Shown here: positions 34,144 to 44,060 of the stretch, in pieces
Layout of the letters: each line of letters opens with the position of its first letter
How positions within the stretch are numbered: position 1 is the first letter of the stretch
Made by a program: the position numbers and the translations under genes
The notes under the pieces: model-generated
What the model was told of the DNA's origin: nothing
What the model saw: the letters and a program-made list of their open reading frames with translations, nothing else
Databases searched by the model: none
Source: Amycolatopsis granulosa
GTDB lineage: Bacteria > Actinomycetota > Actinomycetes > Mycobacteriales > Pseudonocardiaceae
Assembly (NCBI RefSeq): GCF_011758745.1
Contig: NZ_JAANOV010000001.1
Span: forward strand, 1,116,001-1,180,000
Direction of reading: 5' to 3'
Length of the DNA: 64,000 bases

Positions 34144-37100
34144 TCAGGGGGCCTTCGTTACCGCCACGGTGATCTTGTCCCCGTCGCCGACCGAGCCCGC
34201 GAAACCGCCGTCCGCGTGCCCGAACGCCACCGTGTTCGCCAGCGTCTCGCGCGCGACGAACTCCTGGTGCAGGGTCGCCGCCGCGACCACCTCCTCCGAT
34301 GCGTCCACGGTCAGTACGATGCGGTCGGCCACGTCGAGCCCGGCCTCGCGGCGGGCCTGCTGCACGACACGCACCACGTCGCGGGCCACGCCCTCGGCGG
34401 CCAGCTCCGGGGTCACCGCGGTGTCCAGCTGGACCAGACCGGAACCGCCGGGCAGTTCCGCCGTGGCGCCCCCGTCCTTGGCCACCAGGCGACGCTCGTA
34501 CTCGCCCTCGGCCAGCTCGATCCCGGCCGCCACCACGGCCCCGCCCGGCGAGGTCGTCCAGTCGCCCGCCTTGACGGCCTTGATCACCCGCTGCACGTCC
34601 TTGCCCAGCCGCGGGCCCGCGGCGCGGGCGTTGACGGCGACCTCGAACCGGCCGTGCTCGGCGACGTCGGTGCTCAGCTCGACCGACTTGACGTTGACCT
34701 CGTCGGCGATGATGTCGGTGAAGCCGGCCAGCCGGTCCGCGTCCCCGGCCGCGATCAGCATCTTCGCCAGCGGCAGCCGCACGCGCAGCTTGTTCGCCTT
34801 GCGCAGCGACAGCGCCGCGGAGCACACCTGGCGCACCCGGTCCATCGCGGTCACCAGCGCCGCGTCGGCCGGCAGCTCGTCGACCAGCGGCCAGTCCTGC
34901 AGGTGCACCGAACGGCCGCCGGTCAGCCCGCGCCACACCACCTCGGTGGTCAGCGGCAGCAGCGGCGCCATCGTCCGCGACACCACCTCCAGCACGGTGT
35001 GCAGCGTGTCGATCGCGTCCTTGTCGCCCGCCCAGAAACGCTCGCGCGAGCGGCGCACGTACCAGTTCGTCAGCACCTCGAGGAAGTCGCGCGCCGACGC
35101 GCACGCCCCGGCGATGTCGCAATTGTCCAAAGCGGACCCGACGTCGGTGACCAGCTCACCGGTCTTGGCCAGGATGTAGCGGTCCAGCAGGTGCCGGGAA
35201 TCGGTGCGCCACTGGCCTTCCACGCCCTCGGCGTTGGCGTAGAGGGCGAGGAAGTAGTAGGAGTTCCACAACGGCAGCACGGCCTGCCGCACCGCGTCCC
35301 GGATGCCCTTCTCGGTGACGACCAGGTTGCCGCCGCGCAGGATGGGGCTCGCCATCAGGTACCAGCGCATCGCGTCCGAGCCGTCCCGGGCGAACACCTC
35401 GTTGACGTCCGGGTAGTTGCGCAGCGACTTCGACATCTTCTGCCCGTCGGAGCCGAGCACGATGCCGTGCGAGATGCAGGCGTGGAACGCGGGCCGGTCG
35501 AACAACGCCGTCGCGAGCACGTGCAGCGTGTAGAACCAGCCGCGGGTCTGCCCGATGTACTCGACGATGAAGTCGCCCGGGTAGTGGTGCTCGAACCACT
35601 CCGCGTTCTCGAACGGGTAGTGCACCTGGCCGTAGGGCATCGAACCGGAGTCGAACCACACGTCCAGCACCTCGGGCACCCGGCGCATCGTGGACCGCCC
35701 GGTGGGGTCGTCCGGGTTGGGCCGGGTCAGCTGGTCGATGTGCGGGCGGTGCAGGTCCGTGGGCCGCACGCCGAAGTCGCGCTCCAGCTCGTCCAGCGAG
35801 CCGTACACGTCGACGCGCGGGTACGCCGGGTCGTCCGACATCCACACCGGGATGGGCGTGCCCCAGTAGCGGTTGCGCGAGATCGACCAGTCACGCGCGT
35901 TCTCCAGCCACTTGCCGAACTGGCCGTCCTTCACGTGCTCCGGGTACCAGGTGATCTGCTGGTTCAGCTCGACCATGCGGTCCTTGAACGCCGTCACCTT
36001 GACGAACCACGACGACACCGCGCGGTAGATCAGCGGGTTGCGGCAGCGCCAGCAGTGCGGGTAGGAGTGCTCGTAGGTCTCGTGCCGCAGCAGGACCGCA
36101 CCCTGCCGACCGGCGGACCCGGTGCCGTTCTTGAGGTCCCGGATGATGTTCGGGTTGGCCTCGAACACCTGCTGGCCCTGGTAGTCCGGCACGGTCGCGT
36201 CGAAGCGTCCGCGCGGGTCGACCGGCGTGACCGGGGTGATGCCGACCGCGTCACAGGCGGCCTTGTCGTCCTCACCGTAGGCGGGGGACATGTGCACCAG
36301 GCCGGTGCCGCCGTCGGTGGTGACGAAGTCGGCGAGCAGCACCTGGTGGGAGTTCTCGGCGCCCACGAAGTACGGGAACGGCGGCGCGTAACGCAGCCCG
36401 GCCAGCTCCGCACCCCGGTAGCGGGCCACCACCGCCGGCTCCTCGCCCAGTTCCTTGGCGTAGGCCGCCAGGCGCGCCTCGGCGAGCAGGAACCGGCGGC
36501 CGTCGTGTTCCACCACCACGTACTCGACCTCGGGGTGCACCGCGACCGCCTGGTTGGACGGCAGGGTCCACGGGGTAGTGGTCCAGATCAGCAGATGGGC
36601 GCCGTCGAGATCGCTGCCGTTGCCCTCGACCCGGAACCCGACGGTCACCGCCGGGTCCTGGCGGCTGGCGTAGACGTCCTCGTCCATCCGCAGCTCGTGG
36701 TTGGACAGCGGGGTCTGGTCGCGCCAGCAGTAGGGCAGCACGCGGTAGCCCTCGTAGACCAGGCCCTTGTCCCACAGCTGCTTGAACGCCCAGATCACCG
36801 ATTCCATGAAGGTGATGTCGAGCGTCTTGTAGTCGTGGTCGAAGTCGACCCAGCGCGCCTGGCGCGTGACGTACTCGCGCCACTCGCCGGTGTACCGGAG
36901 CACGGACTCGCGGCACGCCTCGTTGAAGGCCGCGATACCCATCTCGTCGATCTGCGACTTGTCGGTGATCCCGAGCTGACGCTCGGCCTCCAGCTCGGCC
37001 GGCAGGCCGTGGGTGTCCCAGCCGAACCGGCGCTCGACGCGGCGGCCGCGCATCGTCTGGTACCGCGGCACGATGTCCTTGACGTACCCGGTGAGCAGGT

Positions 37101-37314
37101 GACCGTAGTGCGGCAGGCCGTTGGCGAACGGCGGGCCGTCGTAGAACACGTACTCGTTGCTGCCGTTCGTCCCCGGTTCGCGCGCGTCGATGGTGGCCTG
37201 GAAGGTCCGGTCGGACTCCCAGTAGGCCAGCACGCTGGTCTCCAGCGCCGGGAAGGACGGCTGGGACGGGACCTGGCCGGCCGGTGCGTCGCCGAGCTGA
37301 ACCTTCGGGTACAT
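34144..37314 (-). CDS. ileS: Isoleucyl-tRNA synthetase, eukaryote-like (IleRS2) type
   Basis: 1056 aa. The Rossmann fold has HYGH at 69-72 (HIGH motif, in [12 protein letters not shown]) and [13 protein letters not shown] near 624-636. The stretch [18 protein letters not shown] and [14 protein letters not shown], plus NYPD after KMSKS, are traits of the eukaryotic-like IleRS2 class, which is usually less sensitive to mupirocin than IleRS1. Residues about 300-450 form the editing domain and the C-terminal 300 the anticodon-binding part. ATG 37314 with GAGGAG eight bases upstream; a T-box leader precedes it. Essential for translation. Confidence 0.97.
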   Translation of the reverse strand: MYPKVQLGDAPAGQVPSQPSFPALETSVLAYWESDRTFQATIDAREPGTNGSNEYVFYDGPPFANGLPHYGHLLTGYVKDIVPRYQTMRGRRVERRFGWDTHGLPAELEAERQLGITDKSQIDEMGIAAFNEACRESVLRYTGEWREYVTRQARWVDFDHDYKTLDITFMESVIWAFKQLWDKGLVYEGYRVLPYCWRDQTPLSNHELRMDEDVYASRQDPAVTVGFRVEGNGSDLDGAHLLIWTTTPWTLPSNQAVAVHPEVEYVVVEHDGRRFLLAEARLAAYAKELGEEPAVVARYRGAELAGLRYAPPFPYFVGAENSHQVLLADFVTTDGGTGLVHMSPAYGEDDKAACDAVGITPVTPVDPRGRFDATVPDYQGQQVFEANPNIIRDLKNGTGSAGRQGAVLLRHETYEHSYPHCWRCRNPLIYRAVSSWFVKVTAFKDRMVELNQQITWYPEHVKDGQFGKWLENARDWSISRNRYWGTPIPVWMSDDPAYPRVDVYGSLDELERDFGVRPTDLHRPHIDQLTRPNPDDPTGRSTMRRVPEVLDVWFDSGSMPYGQVHYPFENAEWFEHHYPGDFIVEYIGQTRGWFYTLHVLATALFDRPAFHACISHGIVLGSDGQKMSKSLRNYPDVNEVFARDGSDAMRWYLMASPILRGGNLVVTEKGIRDAVRQAVLPLWNSYYFLALYANAEGVEGQWRTDSRHLLDRYILAKTGELVTDVGSALDNCDIAGACASARDFLEVLTNWYVRRSRERFWAGDKDAIDTLHTVLEVVSRTMAPLLPLTTEVVWRGLTGGRSVHLQDWPLVDELPADAALVTAMDRVRQVCSAALSLRKANKLRVRLPLAKMLIAAGDADRLAGFTDIIADEVNVKSVELSTDVAEHGRFEVAVNARAAGPRLGKDVQRVIKAVKAGDWTTSPGGAVVAAGIELAEGEYERRLVAKDGGATAELPGGSGLVQLDTAVTPELAAEGVARDVVRVVQQARREAGLDVADRIVLTVDASEEVVAAATLHQEFVARETLANTVAFGHADGGFAGSVGDGDKITVAVTKAP

Positions 37315-37399
37315 CGCTTGCGCTCCTCGCGTCTTCGTCGCTCTCGTGACGGATCCGGTCCGGACCCAGCACGGGGACGAAAAGGCGCCGGCTGAGCGC

Positions 37400-37555
37400 G
37401 CTTCCGCGGTACCACCCCGCTTGCCCGCCCGGGAGGGGCGGGCCACTTCGTTGACGGCTGTGACGGGCCGTACCCGTCCGGTTCTACTGAGGACCGCGTG
37501 GTCCCGTTCTTCCGGAGGCTCCCCGGTGATGGCCGGATCGACGCCGTGTCCTTCC
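37400..37555 (-). ncRNA. T-box riboswitch of ileS (AUC specifier)
   Basis: On the minus strand, GGTGGTACCGCGG at 37416-37404 is the T-box core that pairs with the uncharged tRNA acceptor end. Upstream, CCGGCCATCACCGG forms the specifier loop with AUC (37530-37528), the isoleucine codon. This short Stem I and the absence of a U-tract terminator fit the translational T-boxes of actinobacterial ileS, in which uncharged tRNA-Ile frees the ribosome site. The leader starts just after the stop of the MFS gene; a -10-like TAACCT overlaps 37561-37556. The remaining 80 bases to ileS hold the sequestrator and the GAGGAG site. Confidence 0.85.
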
Positions 37556-37558
37556 AGG

Positions 37559-38908
37559 TTAGCGGTCTCCCGCAACCCGGTTCCGGCCAGGGTCGGCCAC
37601 GGCGACGGCCGTCAGCGCGGCCGCGGCCAGCCACAACGCGGCGCCCACGAGCGCGGCGACGTGCAGCCCGTGGACGAACGCGGCCGGCTGTGCCGGGCTG
37701 CCCACGATGGCACCGAACGCCGCGATCCCGAGCGCACCGAACGCCTGCCGCGCGGTGTTGTTGACCCCGCTGGCCACGCCCGCCTTGTCCGGGGGCACGC
37801 CACCGACCGCCGCCGCGACGACGGCCGCGGTGAGCAGGCCCAGTCCCGCCCCGACGAGCGCGAACGCGGGCAGCAACGAGCCGGCCACGGTGCTGTCCTC
37901 GGTGACCCGCAGCAGCAGGCACAGGCCGGCCGCACCGGTGAGCAACCCGGAGATCATCACCGGGCGCGGCCCGAACCGCGCGGTGAGCCGGCCGGTGACC
38001 GGGGCCAGCAGGGACAGCGGCAGGAACCCGGGCAGCATCGCCAGCGCGGCCGTCAGCGGCGGCACGTGCCGCACACCCTGCAGGTACAGCGTGACGACCA
38101 GGATCGTGCCGAGACCGGCGAAGTTCATCGCGCCGGCGACGAGGTTGGCCGCGGCGAAGGTGCGTGACCGCAGCAGGGTGAGCGGCAGCATCGGCGCGGG
38201 GCTGCTCCGCTCGACGGCCACGAACACGACCGCGGCGGCCACCCCGGCCAGCCCGGCCACCACGCTGGACTCGATCACCGCGAAGACCAGCAGGGCGAGG
38301 GCGGCCGCGCCGGCGACGGTGCCCTTGACGTCGACCCGCCCGCTCGCCGGCGGATCCCTGGGCACCAGGAGGGTCCCGGCCATCGCGAGCGCGGTCAGCG
38401 GCACGTTGATCCAGAACAACGAGCGCCAGCCGGCCACGCTGACGAGGACACCGCCCAGCAGCGGCCCGGCGGACAGGGCCAGTGCGGACACACCGGCCCA
38501 GATGCCGAGCGCGCGGGCCTGCTCCCGGCGCCCGGGGTAGGTGCGGGTGATGACGGCGAGGGTGCCGGGCAGCAGCAGCGCGGCGCCGGCGCCCTGCGCC
38601 ACGCGGAACGCGATCAGGGTGGAGCCCGCCGGGGCGAGCGCGCACCCGGCGGAGGCGGCGCCGAAGACCGCGAGCCCGGCGAGGACGACGCGGCGGTGGC
38701 CGAGCACGTCGCCGAGCGCGCCGCCGGACAACAGCAGCGCCGCGAGCACGACCGTGTACCCGTCGACGATCCATTGCAGCACCGGGAGATCCGCGTGCAG
38801 CCGGGCGCCGATCGTCGGCAGCGCGACGTTGACCACGGTCACGTCCAGCTGGACCAGGAACATCCCGGCGCACTGGGTGAGCAGCACGGTGGCACGGTGG
38901 TCGCGCAT
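37559..38908 (-). CDS. MFS drug exporter, DHA2 (14-TM) family
   Basis: 449 aa, about 13-14 hydrophobic segments. Motif D1-like [13 protein letters not shown] after helix 1, motif [15 protein letters not shown] between helices 2 and 3, and motif [18 protein letters not shown] in helix 5 define the drug:H+ antiporter DHA2 family. ATG 38908; upstream in-frame codons lie over the divergent ArsR gene and are discarded. The gap to the ArsR regulator carries a strong inverted repeat, so the exporter is probably repressed by that regulator until its ligand appears. Confidence 0.9.
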   Translation of the reverse strand: MRDHRATVLLTQCAGMFLVQLDVTVVNVALPTIGARLHADLPVLQWIVDGYTVVLAALLLSGGALGDVLGHRRVVLAGLAVFGAASAGCALAPAGSTLIAFRVAQGAGAALLLPGTLAVITRTYPGRREQARALGIWAGVSALALSAGPLLGGVLVSVAGWRSLFWINVPLTALAMAGTLLVPRDPPASGRVDVKGTVAGAAALALLVFAVIESSVVAGLAGVAAAVVFVAVERSSPAPMLPLTLLRSRTFAAANLVAGAMNFAGLGTILVVTLYLQGVRHVPPLTAALAMLPGFLPLSLLAPVTGRLTARFGPRPVMISGLLTGAAGLCLLLRVTEDSTVAGSLLPAFALVGAGLGLLTAAVVAAAVGGVPPDKAGVASGVNNTARQAFGALGIAAFGAIVGSPAQPAAFVHGLHVAALVGAALWLAAAALTAVAVADPGRNRVAGDR

Positions 38909-38930
38909 GGGTTCAGCAAACCGCGGAATC

Positions 38931-38977
38931 ACTTCCACCGGGACGGAAGTGTCGCACGCTTCGCTCCCGGTGGAAGT
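38931..38977. promoter_or_regulatory. Inverted repeat between the MFS gene and ArsR paralogue 2, candidate operator
   Basis: ACTTCCACCGGGA (38931-38943) and TCCCGGTGGAAGT (38965-38977) are perfect inverse copies 21 bases apart. A third GGAAGT at 38945-38950 pairs with the first ACTTCC. The whole element fits in the 91-base divergent gap and is well placed for the adjacent ArsR regulator to control both genes. Confidence 0.65.
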
Positions 38978-38999
38978 GTTCGTGCGGCATCCTGGGGGC

Positions 39000-39758
39000 A
39001 TGAGCGGAGGGGATGCCGACATCGCCCGCACCGCGGCGCTGTTCGCGGACCCGGCCCGGGTGCGGGTGCTCACCGCCCTCGCCGACGGGCGGGCCCTCGC
39101 CGCGTCCGTGCTGGCCGCCGAGGCCGGGCTGACCGCGCAGGGTGTCAGCGCCCATCTGGCGAAGCTGCGCGAGTCGGGGCTGGTCGAGGCGGAACGGTCC
39201 GGGCGGCACCGGTTCCACCGGCTGCGCCCCGAAGGGGTGGAAATCCTCGAAACGCTCGCCCGGTTCTCCCCCGCCCGGCCGATCACGTCGCTGAAGGAGG
39301 GAACGCGGGCGCAGGCGCTGCGGTTCGCCCGGACCTGCTACGACCACCTGGCCGGCCGGCTGGGCGTCGAGGTCACCGCCGCGCTCGTCGGCCGCGGTGC
39401 GCTGATCACCACCGACGGCGTGGCGGGCACCGGACGGCGGCCCGGCGACCGGTTGTCGGCGCCGACGGCGACACACCCGTACGCGCTCGGCCCGGCCGCG
39501 GACGCGGTCTTCGCGTCGCTCGGGCTGGATCTGGCCGGGGTCGACGCGACCCGGCGGAAGCGCCCGCTGCTGAAGTTCTGCCTGGACTGGTCCGAGCAAC
39601 GCCACCATCTCGCCGGCGCGCTGGGCGCAGCGCTCGCCGCGCACTTCCTGGAGCGCGGCTGGGTGGTGCGGCACCGGCCCGGGCACCGCGCGCTCAAGCT
39701 CACCGGCAGCGGCGCGGATGCGCTCGCCGCGCACCTCGCCGTGCGGCTCGCGGCCTGA
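39000..39758 (+). CDS. ArsR-type HTH regulator, paralogue 2, divergent from drug exporter
   Basis: 252 aa. The winged helix is at 12-90 (ASVLAAEAGLTAQGVSAHLA, RSGRHRFHRLRPEG). The C-terminal domain repeats the features of paralogue 1: RFARTCYDHLAG, LKFCLDWSEQRHHLAGALG and VVRHRPGHRALKLTGSG. ATG 39000 lies directly after the operator region. No CxC metal site is present, so a drug-like ligand is more likely than arsenic. Probably regulates the DHA2 exporter and itself. Its stop is only 3 bases from the opposing gene. Confidence 0.85.
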   Translation: MSGGDADIARTAALFADPARVRVLTALADGRALAASVLAAEAGLTAQGVSAHLAKLRESGLVEAERSGRHRFHRLRPEGVEILETLARFSPARPITSLKEGTRAQALRFARTCYDHLAGRLGVEVTAALVGRGALITTDGVAGTGRRPGDRLSAPTATHPYALGPAADAVFASLGLDLAGVDATRRKRPLLKFCLDWSEQRHHLAGALGAALAAHFLERGWVVRHRPGHRALKLTGSGADALAAHLAVRLAA

Positions 39759-39761
39759 CCG

Positions 39762-40401
39762 TCACGCCTTGGACTTCGCCCGGTGCGTGTTCGCCAGGCC
39801 GGCGTCGGGGGTGCACCGGGCGCAGGGGGTGAACCCGAGGTCGCGGGCCTCGCTGACGGAGATCGGGATCGTGTCGCGGCCGGTGAGCCAGTCGCAGTCG
39901 GTGAGGTGGTAGCGCGGGTGCTCGTCGACGACCACGACCTCGACGTCCAGCCCGCTCACGATCTCCGCGTCGGCCGGGTCGGTGCGCTCCACGCCCGGCT
40001 CGCCCTCCTCGGCGGTGCCGACGAGTTCCCCGGCCGCCGGGAGCAGGGCGGTCTGGTCCACCGGGACGTCCTGCTCGTCCGGCACCTGCCCGGGCTCGCC
40101 AGCCACCTTCGCCGGCTTCCCGGCGGGCGGCGCCTCAGCAGACGCCGCGGTGTCCGGCTCGTCCGTGGCCGTCTCCGGCTCCTCGTCGTCCGCCGTCGCG
40201 GCGACCGGCTCCTGCCCGGATTCCCCGGCGGCAGCCCGGCGGCGGGCCGCCCGGCGCCGCGCGAAATCGGCCACCAGCAGCAACCCGGCCACGACCGACA
40301 AGCCGATCGAGAGCCACGCCCCACAGCGAGCTCGCCGTGATCAGTGCCGATATCAGCAGCCCCAGCGCGGCCAGAACCAGCAGCAGAACGATGAAGAGCA
40401 C
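39762..40401 (-). pseudogene. Membrane-anchored acidic protein split by an apparent +1 frameshift
   Basis: Two frames on the minus strand join into one protein. The first (GTG 40401) reads LFIVLLLVLAALGLLISALI and ends near SSLW; the second continues AWLSIGLSVVAGLLLVADFA and runs to the stop at 39762. Removing one G from the GGGG run (plus-strand CCCC 40319-40322) restores a single 212-aa frame: two N-terminal membrane helices, a long acidic Ala/Pro/Asp/Glu-rich linker, and a C-terminal domain with HPRYHLTDCDWLTGRD and GFTPCARCTPD, whose His and Cys may bind metal. Read without correction, only a 179-aa protein from an internal ATG at 40301 remains. A sequencing error is possible. Confidence 0.65.
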
Positions 40402-40430
40402 GGTGAATTACAACACGGGTCACACCCGGA

Positions 40431-40467
40431 ACGGTTCCGACCCTCCGGCGCGGAGTGCCGGAACCGT
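40431..40467 (-). terminator. Hairpin after divIVA
   Basis: A 9-bp stem (40431-40439 with 40459-40467) encloses a smaller 4-bp stem (40443-40446 with 40452-40455). It lies 11 bases after the divIVA stop and marks the end of the division gene run. Confidence 0.65.
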
Positions 40468-40478
40468 CACCGGGGAGC

Positions 40479-41309
40479 TCAGCCGGCCTCGGCGCGGGGA
40501 CCGAACGAGTAGCCCTGGCTGTTGCCGGATCCGGAACCGGCCTGGCCGGAGTTCGACGAGGCCGACGCCGGTGCGGCCGAACCGCGGTCGTCGAGCTCGC
40601 GCAGCTGCGACTCCAGGAACCCGCGCAGCCGCGTGCGGTACTCGCGCTCGATGGTGCGCAGTTCCTCGATCTTCTTGCCCAGAGCGGTCTTCTCGCTGTT
40701 CAGCGTGTTCATGGTCTCGCTGTACTTGCGCTGCGCGTCGCGCTCCATGGTCGTCGCCTTGTCGCGTGCCTGACGCTCGAGCGTCTCGGCCCGCGTGCGG
40801 GCGTCGTTGAGCATGCTCTCCGCGCGGGTGCGCGCCTCGTTGACCATCGAGTCGGCCTTGGTCCGGGCATCGGACAGCAGCTGCTCGGACTTGGCGCGGG
40901 CCTCGGCCAGCATCCCGTCGGACTCGGTCTTCGCCTCGGCGGTCAGCCGGTCGGCCATCTCCTGGGCCAGTCCGAGGACCTTCGCCGCCTGCACGTTCGG
41001 CTCGGCGGCGTCCGACATCGGGTGGGCCTGGGTCTGCTCCACCGCCGAGGGCGGTGGCACCGGGGCGAGGCGGCGCTCCTGGGGGCCGGCACCGGCGCGG
41101 GCGGCTTCGAGGTCGGCACGGGTGCCTTCGAGCTCGGCGTCGAGCTGCTCGACCTGCTGGCGCAGCTCGTTGTTGTCCTCGATGAGCCGCGCGAGCTCGG
41201 TCTCCACCAGGTCGAGGAACGCGTCCACCTCGTCCTCGTTGTAGCCCCGCTTGCCGATGGGTGGCTTGCTGAACGCGACGTTATGCACGTCAGCGGGGGT
41301 CAACGACAT
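40479..41309 (-). CDS. divIVA: DivIVA/Wag31 polar growth protein
   Basis: 276 aa. The N-terminal lipid-binding domain [20 protein letters not shown] and [20 protein letters not shown] is diagnostic of actinobacterial DivIVA/Wag31. A proline-rich break at about 80-100 precedes a long coiled coil (residues 105-240: [20 protein letters not shown] and similar heptads). The Ser/Gly-rich tail ends [14 protein letters not shown]. It marks curved membrane at the poles and directs cell-wall growth. Last gene of the sepF-yggT-divIVA group, followed by a hairpin. ATG 41309. Confidence 0.95.
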   Translation of the reverse strand: MSLTPADVHNVAFSKPPIGKRGYNEDEVDAFLDLVETELARLIEDNNELRQQVEQLDAELEGTRADLEAARAGAGPQERRLAPVPPPSAVEQTQAHPMSDAAEPNVQAAKVLGLAQEMADRLTAEAKTESDGMLAEARAKSEQLLSDARTKADSMVNEARTRAESMLNDARTRAETLERQARDKATTMERDAQRKYSETMNTLNSEKTALGKKIEELRTIEREYRTRLRGFLESQLRELDDRGSAAPASASSNSGQAGSGSGNSQGYSFGPRAEAG

Positions 41310-41365
41310 CAGATCACCTCACGCACTCCATGGCCTGCTGCTCCGACACCCGGGTTCCCCCGAAG

Positions 41366-41659
41366 TCACCCGGGAAGCGCCAGTTGCATCAGTATGAACA
41401 CAACCAACAGCAGCACCATAATCGACAAGTCCAGTCCGACGCCGCCAATGCGAACCGTCGGGATGATCCTCCGGGCCACGCGGACCGGAGGATCGGTCAC
41501 TGTGTAGATGGTCTCCAGCGTCACCGCAACCCCGCCGGCGGGGCGCCAGTCCCGTGCGAACGCCCGCACGAGCTCCACCACGACACGCGCTGTGAGCAGC
41601 AGCCAAAAGACGAACAGCACGTAGTAGAGAACCAGCCGGACCGCATCCACGAACACCAC
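41366..41659 (-). CDS. YggT-family membrane protein
   Basis: 97 aa from GTG 41659 (GTG 41656 is equally possible; an ATG at 41698 would add 13 non-conserved residues). Two membrane helices (about 5-25 and 73-94) flank a loop with TLETIYTVTDPPVRVARRII, the YggT signature with its DP(P/L) turn. Family members sit between sepF and divIVA in actinobacteria and are thought to help division or osmotic tolerance. No strong ribosome site. Confidence 0.85.
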   Translation of the reverse strand: MVFVDAVRLVLYYVLFVFWLLLTARVVVELVRAFARDWRPAGGVAVTLETIYTVTDPPVRVARRIIPTVRIGGVGLDLSIMVLLLVVFILMQLALPG

Positions 41660-41772
41660 TCTGCCACATCGACGCGACCCCCGGAGCACCCGGAACACCC
41701 GGTCTGTCCGGGTCGCGTAATCGAACTGTGATTTCGCCTACGGTTTCACCCGTTCAGCCTAAATTGCTACGG

Positions 41773-41778
41773 ATTGTA
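41773..41778 (-). promoter_or_regulatory. Candidate -10 box upstream of yggT-divIVA
   Basis: TACAAT (minus strand, 41778-41773) in an unusually AT-rich part of the 169-base sepF-yggT gap. No convincing -35. It would give yggT and divIVA their own promoter. Confidence 0.35.
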
Positions 41779-41828
41779 GTTGGATCATCACACTGTTCCA
41801 CCCCTTTTCGCGGAAACGGCCACCACGT

Positions 41829-42452
41829 TCAGTGGCGAAGGAACAGCCCGCCCTCGGCGATCCGCCGGCGCTCCTCGGCGGTCACCTCCACGTCCGGCGG
41901 GGAGAGCAGGAACACCTTGTTCGTGATCTTGTCCATCGAACCGCGCAGCGCGAACGCCAGGCCGGCCGCGAAGTCCACGAGGCGCTTGGCGTCGGCGTTC
42001 TCCATCTGGGTCAGGTTGATGATCACCGGGATGCCCTCCCGGTACGCCTCACCGATCCCCCGCGCCTCGACGTAGCTCGTGGGGTGCAGCGTGGTGATCC
42101 GGCCCAGCGCGTCCCGCGCCGCCGGCCGGGCCGGCTCCGGGACCGGGCGGAGCCGCGCCACCGGCTCGGGCTGCCGGTCGACCGCGAGCGCACCGTGCGC
42201 CACCGGCTCCGGCGCCCGCGGGCGGGCGCGAACCGGGGTCTCCTCGTCGTAGTCGGAACCGGCGCGGTACCGTCGCCGGGCACGCGGCTGCGGCTCCCCC
42301 TCGAAGCCGTCGTACGCTTCGTCGTCGGCGTAGTCGCGCCGGTAGTCGTCGTCGTACCGGTCGGCGGCCTCGTACGAGTCGTAGCCGTCGTAACCGTCAC
42401 TGTCGGCCGGGATCATGCCGAAGTAGGCCTTCAGCTTCTGCAGCGCGCTCAT
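41829..42452 (-). CDS. sepF: SepF cell division protein
   Basis: 207 aa. The N-terminus MSALQKLKAYFGMIP is the membrane-binding amphipathic helix; residues about 18-115 are an acidic, Tyr/Asp- then Arg/Pro-rich linker; residues 118-207 form the SepF domain (TTLHPTSYVEARGIGEAYRE, VIINLTQMENADAKRLVDFA, GSMDKITNKVFLLSP). SepF ties FtsZ polymers to the membrane; actinobacteria lack FtsA, so it is the main anchor. ATG 42452. Downstream of yggS and pgeF in the ftsZ group. Confidence 0.95.
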   Translation of the reverse strand: MSALQKLKAYFGMIPADSDGYDGYDSYEAADRYDDDYRRDYADDEAYDGFEGEPQPRARRRYRAGSDYDEETPVRARPRAPEPVAHGALAVDRQPEPVARLRPVPEPARPAARDALGRITTLHPTSYVEARGIGEAYREGIPVIINLTQMENADAKRLVDFAAGLAFALRGSMDKITNKVFLLSPPDVEVTAEERRRIAEGGLFLRH

Positions 42453-42517
42453 GCCTCTCCCTAGCCGCTCCCTCACCTGACTACCCGGACGCGATCGCTC
42501 ACTTCCGGGTGATCTCG

Positions 42518-43252
42518 CTACGGCGAGGCTAAACCGCGGGCGCCGAGCAACGCGGTTCCGACACGCACACATGTCGAACCGTGCGCGATCGCGGCTTCCA
42601 GATCACCGCTCATGCCGGCCGACAGCTCTACCGCGTCCGGGTGGTCCCGCCGCAGGTCGCCGGCGGCCCCGGCCAGCCGGGCGAAGGCTTCGGCCGGGTC
42701 GGCGCCCAGTGGCGCGACGGCCATCAGGCCGCGCAGCCGCAGCCCGTCCAGACCGGCGACGTGATCGGCCAGTTCACCCAGCCGGGCGAGCGGACAGCCG
42801 CCGCGTGACGGATCGTCGTCGAGGCTGGCCTGGATCAGCACGTCCAGCGGACCGGAGCGCTCGCCCGCCTCGTGCGCGGCGTGCAGGGCCTTGGCGAGGG
42901 CGTCGGCGAGGCGCACCGAGTCGACCGACTGGACCTCGTCGGCCCAGCGCACCACCGACCGCGCCTTGTTGCGCTGCAACCGTCCGACCATGTGCCAGCG
43001 GGGCCGCGCCTCCGGCCGCAACGTCCGCACCTCGGCCGCCTTGGCGCCGGCCTCCTGGTCGCGGTTCTCCGCGAGGTCGATCTGGCCGAGATCGGTGAGC
43101 AGGGCCGCGTCGGTCGCGGGGAAGGTCTTGGTGACGGCCAGCAGGCGCACCCCGGCCCGCGGACGCCCGGCCGCGGCACACGCGCGCGCGATCCGCTCGT
43201 CGACGGCCGCCAGCGCCCGCGCGATCCCGTCCCGCCGCTGCTGCTCGCTCAT
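42518..43252 (-). CDS. YggS/PLPBP-family PLP homeostasis protein
   Basis: 244 aa, single TIM-like barrel. The PLP lysine is in LLAVTKTFPATD, followed by ENRDQEAGAKAAEV, RWHMVGRLQRNKA and ELSAGMSGDLEAAIAHGSTC, all conserved in the family. It binds PLP without enzyme activity and balances vitamin B6 and amino-acid pools. The ATG overlaps the pgeF stop (ATGA). Placement beside pgeF and sepF is typical for actinobacteria. Confidence 0.95.
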   Translation of the reverse strand: MSEQQRRDGIARALAAVDERIARACAAAGRPRAGVRLLAVTKTFPATDAALLTDLGQIDLAENRDQEAGAKAAEVRTLRPEARPRWHMVGRLQRNKARSVVRWADEVQSVDSVRLADALAKALHAAHEAGERSGPLDVLIQASLDDDPSRGGCPLARLGELADHVAGLDGLRLRGLMAVAPLGADPAEAFARLAGAAGDLRRDHPDAVELSAGMSGDLEAAIAHGSTCVRVGTALLGARGLASP

Positions 43253-43950
43253 TCCGGCTCGGCCCAGGTCAGCGCGGCGATGCGGCCGGTGGTGCCGTCG
43301 CGCCGGTAGCTGAACAGGGCCGGGTCCTCGGCCGTGCAGCGCGGGTCGACGCCGACCTTGCCGACACCGGCCTCGGCGAGCTGGCGCCACAGCCCGGCCC
43401 GCAGGTCGAGTCCGGGCTTGCCGCCGCGGGTGCGGGTGGCACTGCCCGGCAGGTGCTTGTCCACGTCCGCGGCCATGTCGGCGGGCACCTCGTAGCACTC
43501 GCCGCAGATCGCCGGGCCGAGCAGCACTTCGATGCGGCTCGTCTCGGCGCCCGCCGCGGCCATCGCCTCCAGCGCGGCCGGCAGCACCCCGACCCGGGCG
43601 CCGACGCGGCCGGCGTGCACCGCGGCGACGACACCGGTCTCCGGGTCGCCCAGCAGGACCGGCACGCAGTCGGCGACGAGGACCGCCACGGGCAGGCCCG
43701 GGGTGGCGGTCACCAGGGCGTCGGTGGCCTCGGCCGGCGCGGTCTCGCTGCCGTCCACGACGGTGACGGTCCGGCCGTGCACCTGCTCCATCCAGGCCAC
43801 CCGCGCGACACCGAGCTCGGTGCCCAGCCGCTTGCGGTTGGCCGCCACTGCGGCCGGGTCGTCACCGACGTGATCACCGAGGTTGAACGTGTCGTACGGC
43901 GGCGCCGACACACCGCCCGCCCTGGTCGTGACCACCCGACGGATGCGCAA
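43249..43950 (-). CDS. pgeF: PgeF/YfiH-type copper-oxidase-fold protein (peptidoglycan editing factor)
   Basis: 233 aa from TTG 43950, chosen because GGAGG lies 8 bases upstream; the nearer GTG codons are too close to it. Motifs: TTRAGGVSAPPYDTFNLGDH, WMEQVHGRTV, VADCVPVLLGDPETGVVAAVHAGRVG and GPAICGECYEVP, which hold the zinc His/Cys ligands. Note AGRVG where many relatives have AGWRG. The family removes wrongly incorporated residues from peptidoglycan precursors or acts on purine nucleosides. Between ftsZ and yggS. Confidence 0.93.
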   Translation of the reverse strand: MRIRRVVTTRAGGVSAPPYDTFNLGDHVGDDPAAVAANRKRLGTELGVARVAWMEQVHGRTVTVVDGSETAPAEATDALVTATPGLPVAVLVADCVPVLLGDPETGVVAAVHAGRVGARVGVLPAALEAMAAAGAETSRIEVLLGPAICGECYEVPADMAADVDKHLPGSATRTRGGKPGLDLRAGLWRQLAEAGVGKVGVDPRCTAEDPALFSYRRDGTTGRIAALTWAEPE

Positions 43951-44060
43951 GTCCACTACCTCCACTCGCCTGGTTCCTCGCGAGCCTACTGGGGCACCGG
44001 ATCTCGCCGGACTGGAGCCGCACCACCGGGCCCGACCGGGCGGGTCAGGCGCCGGGGGGC

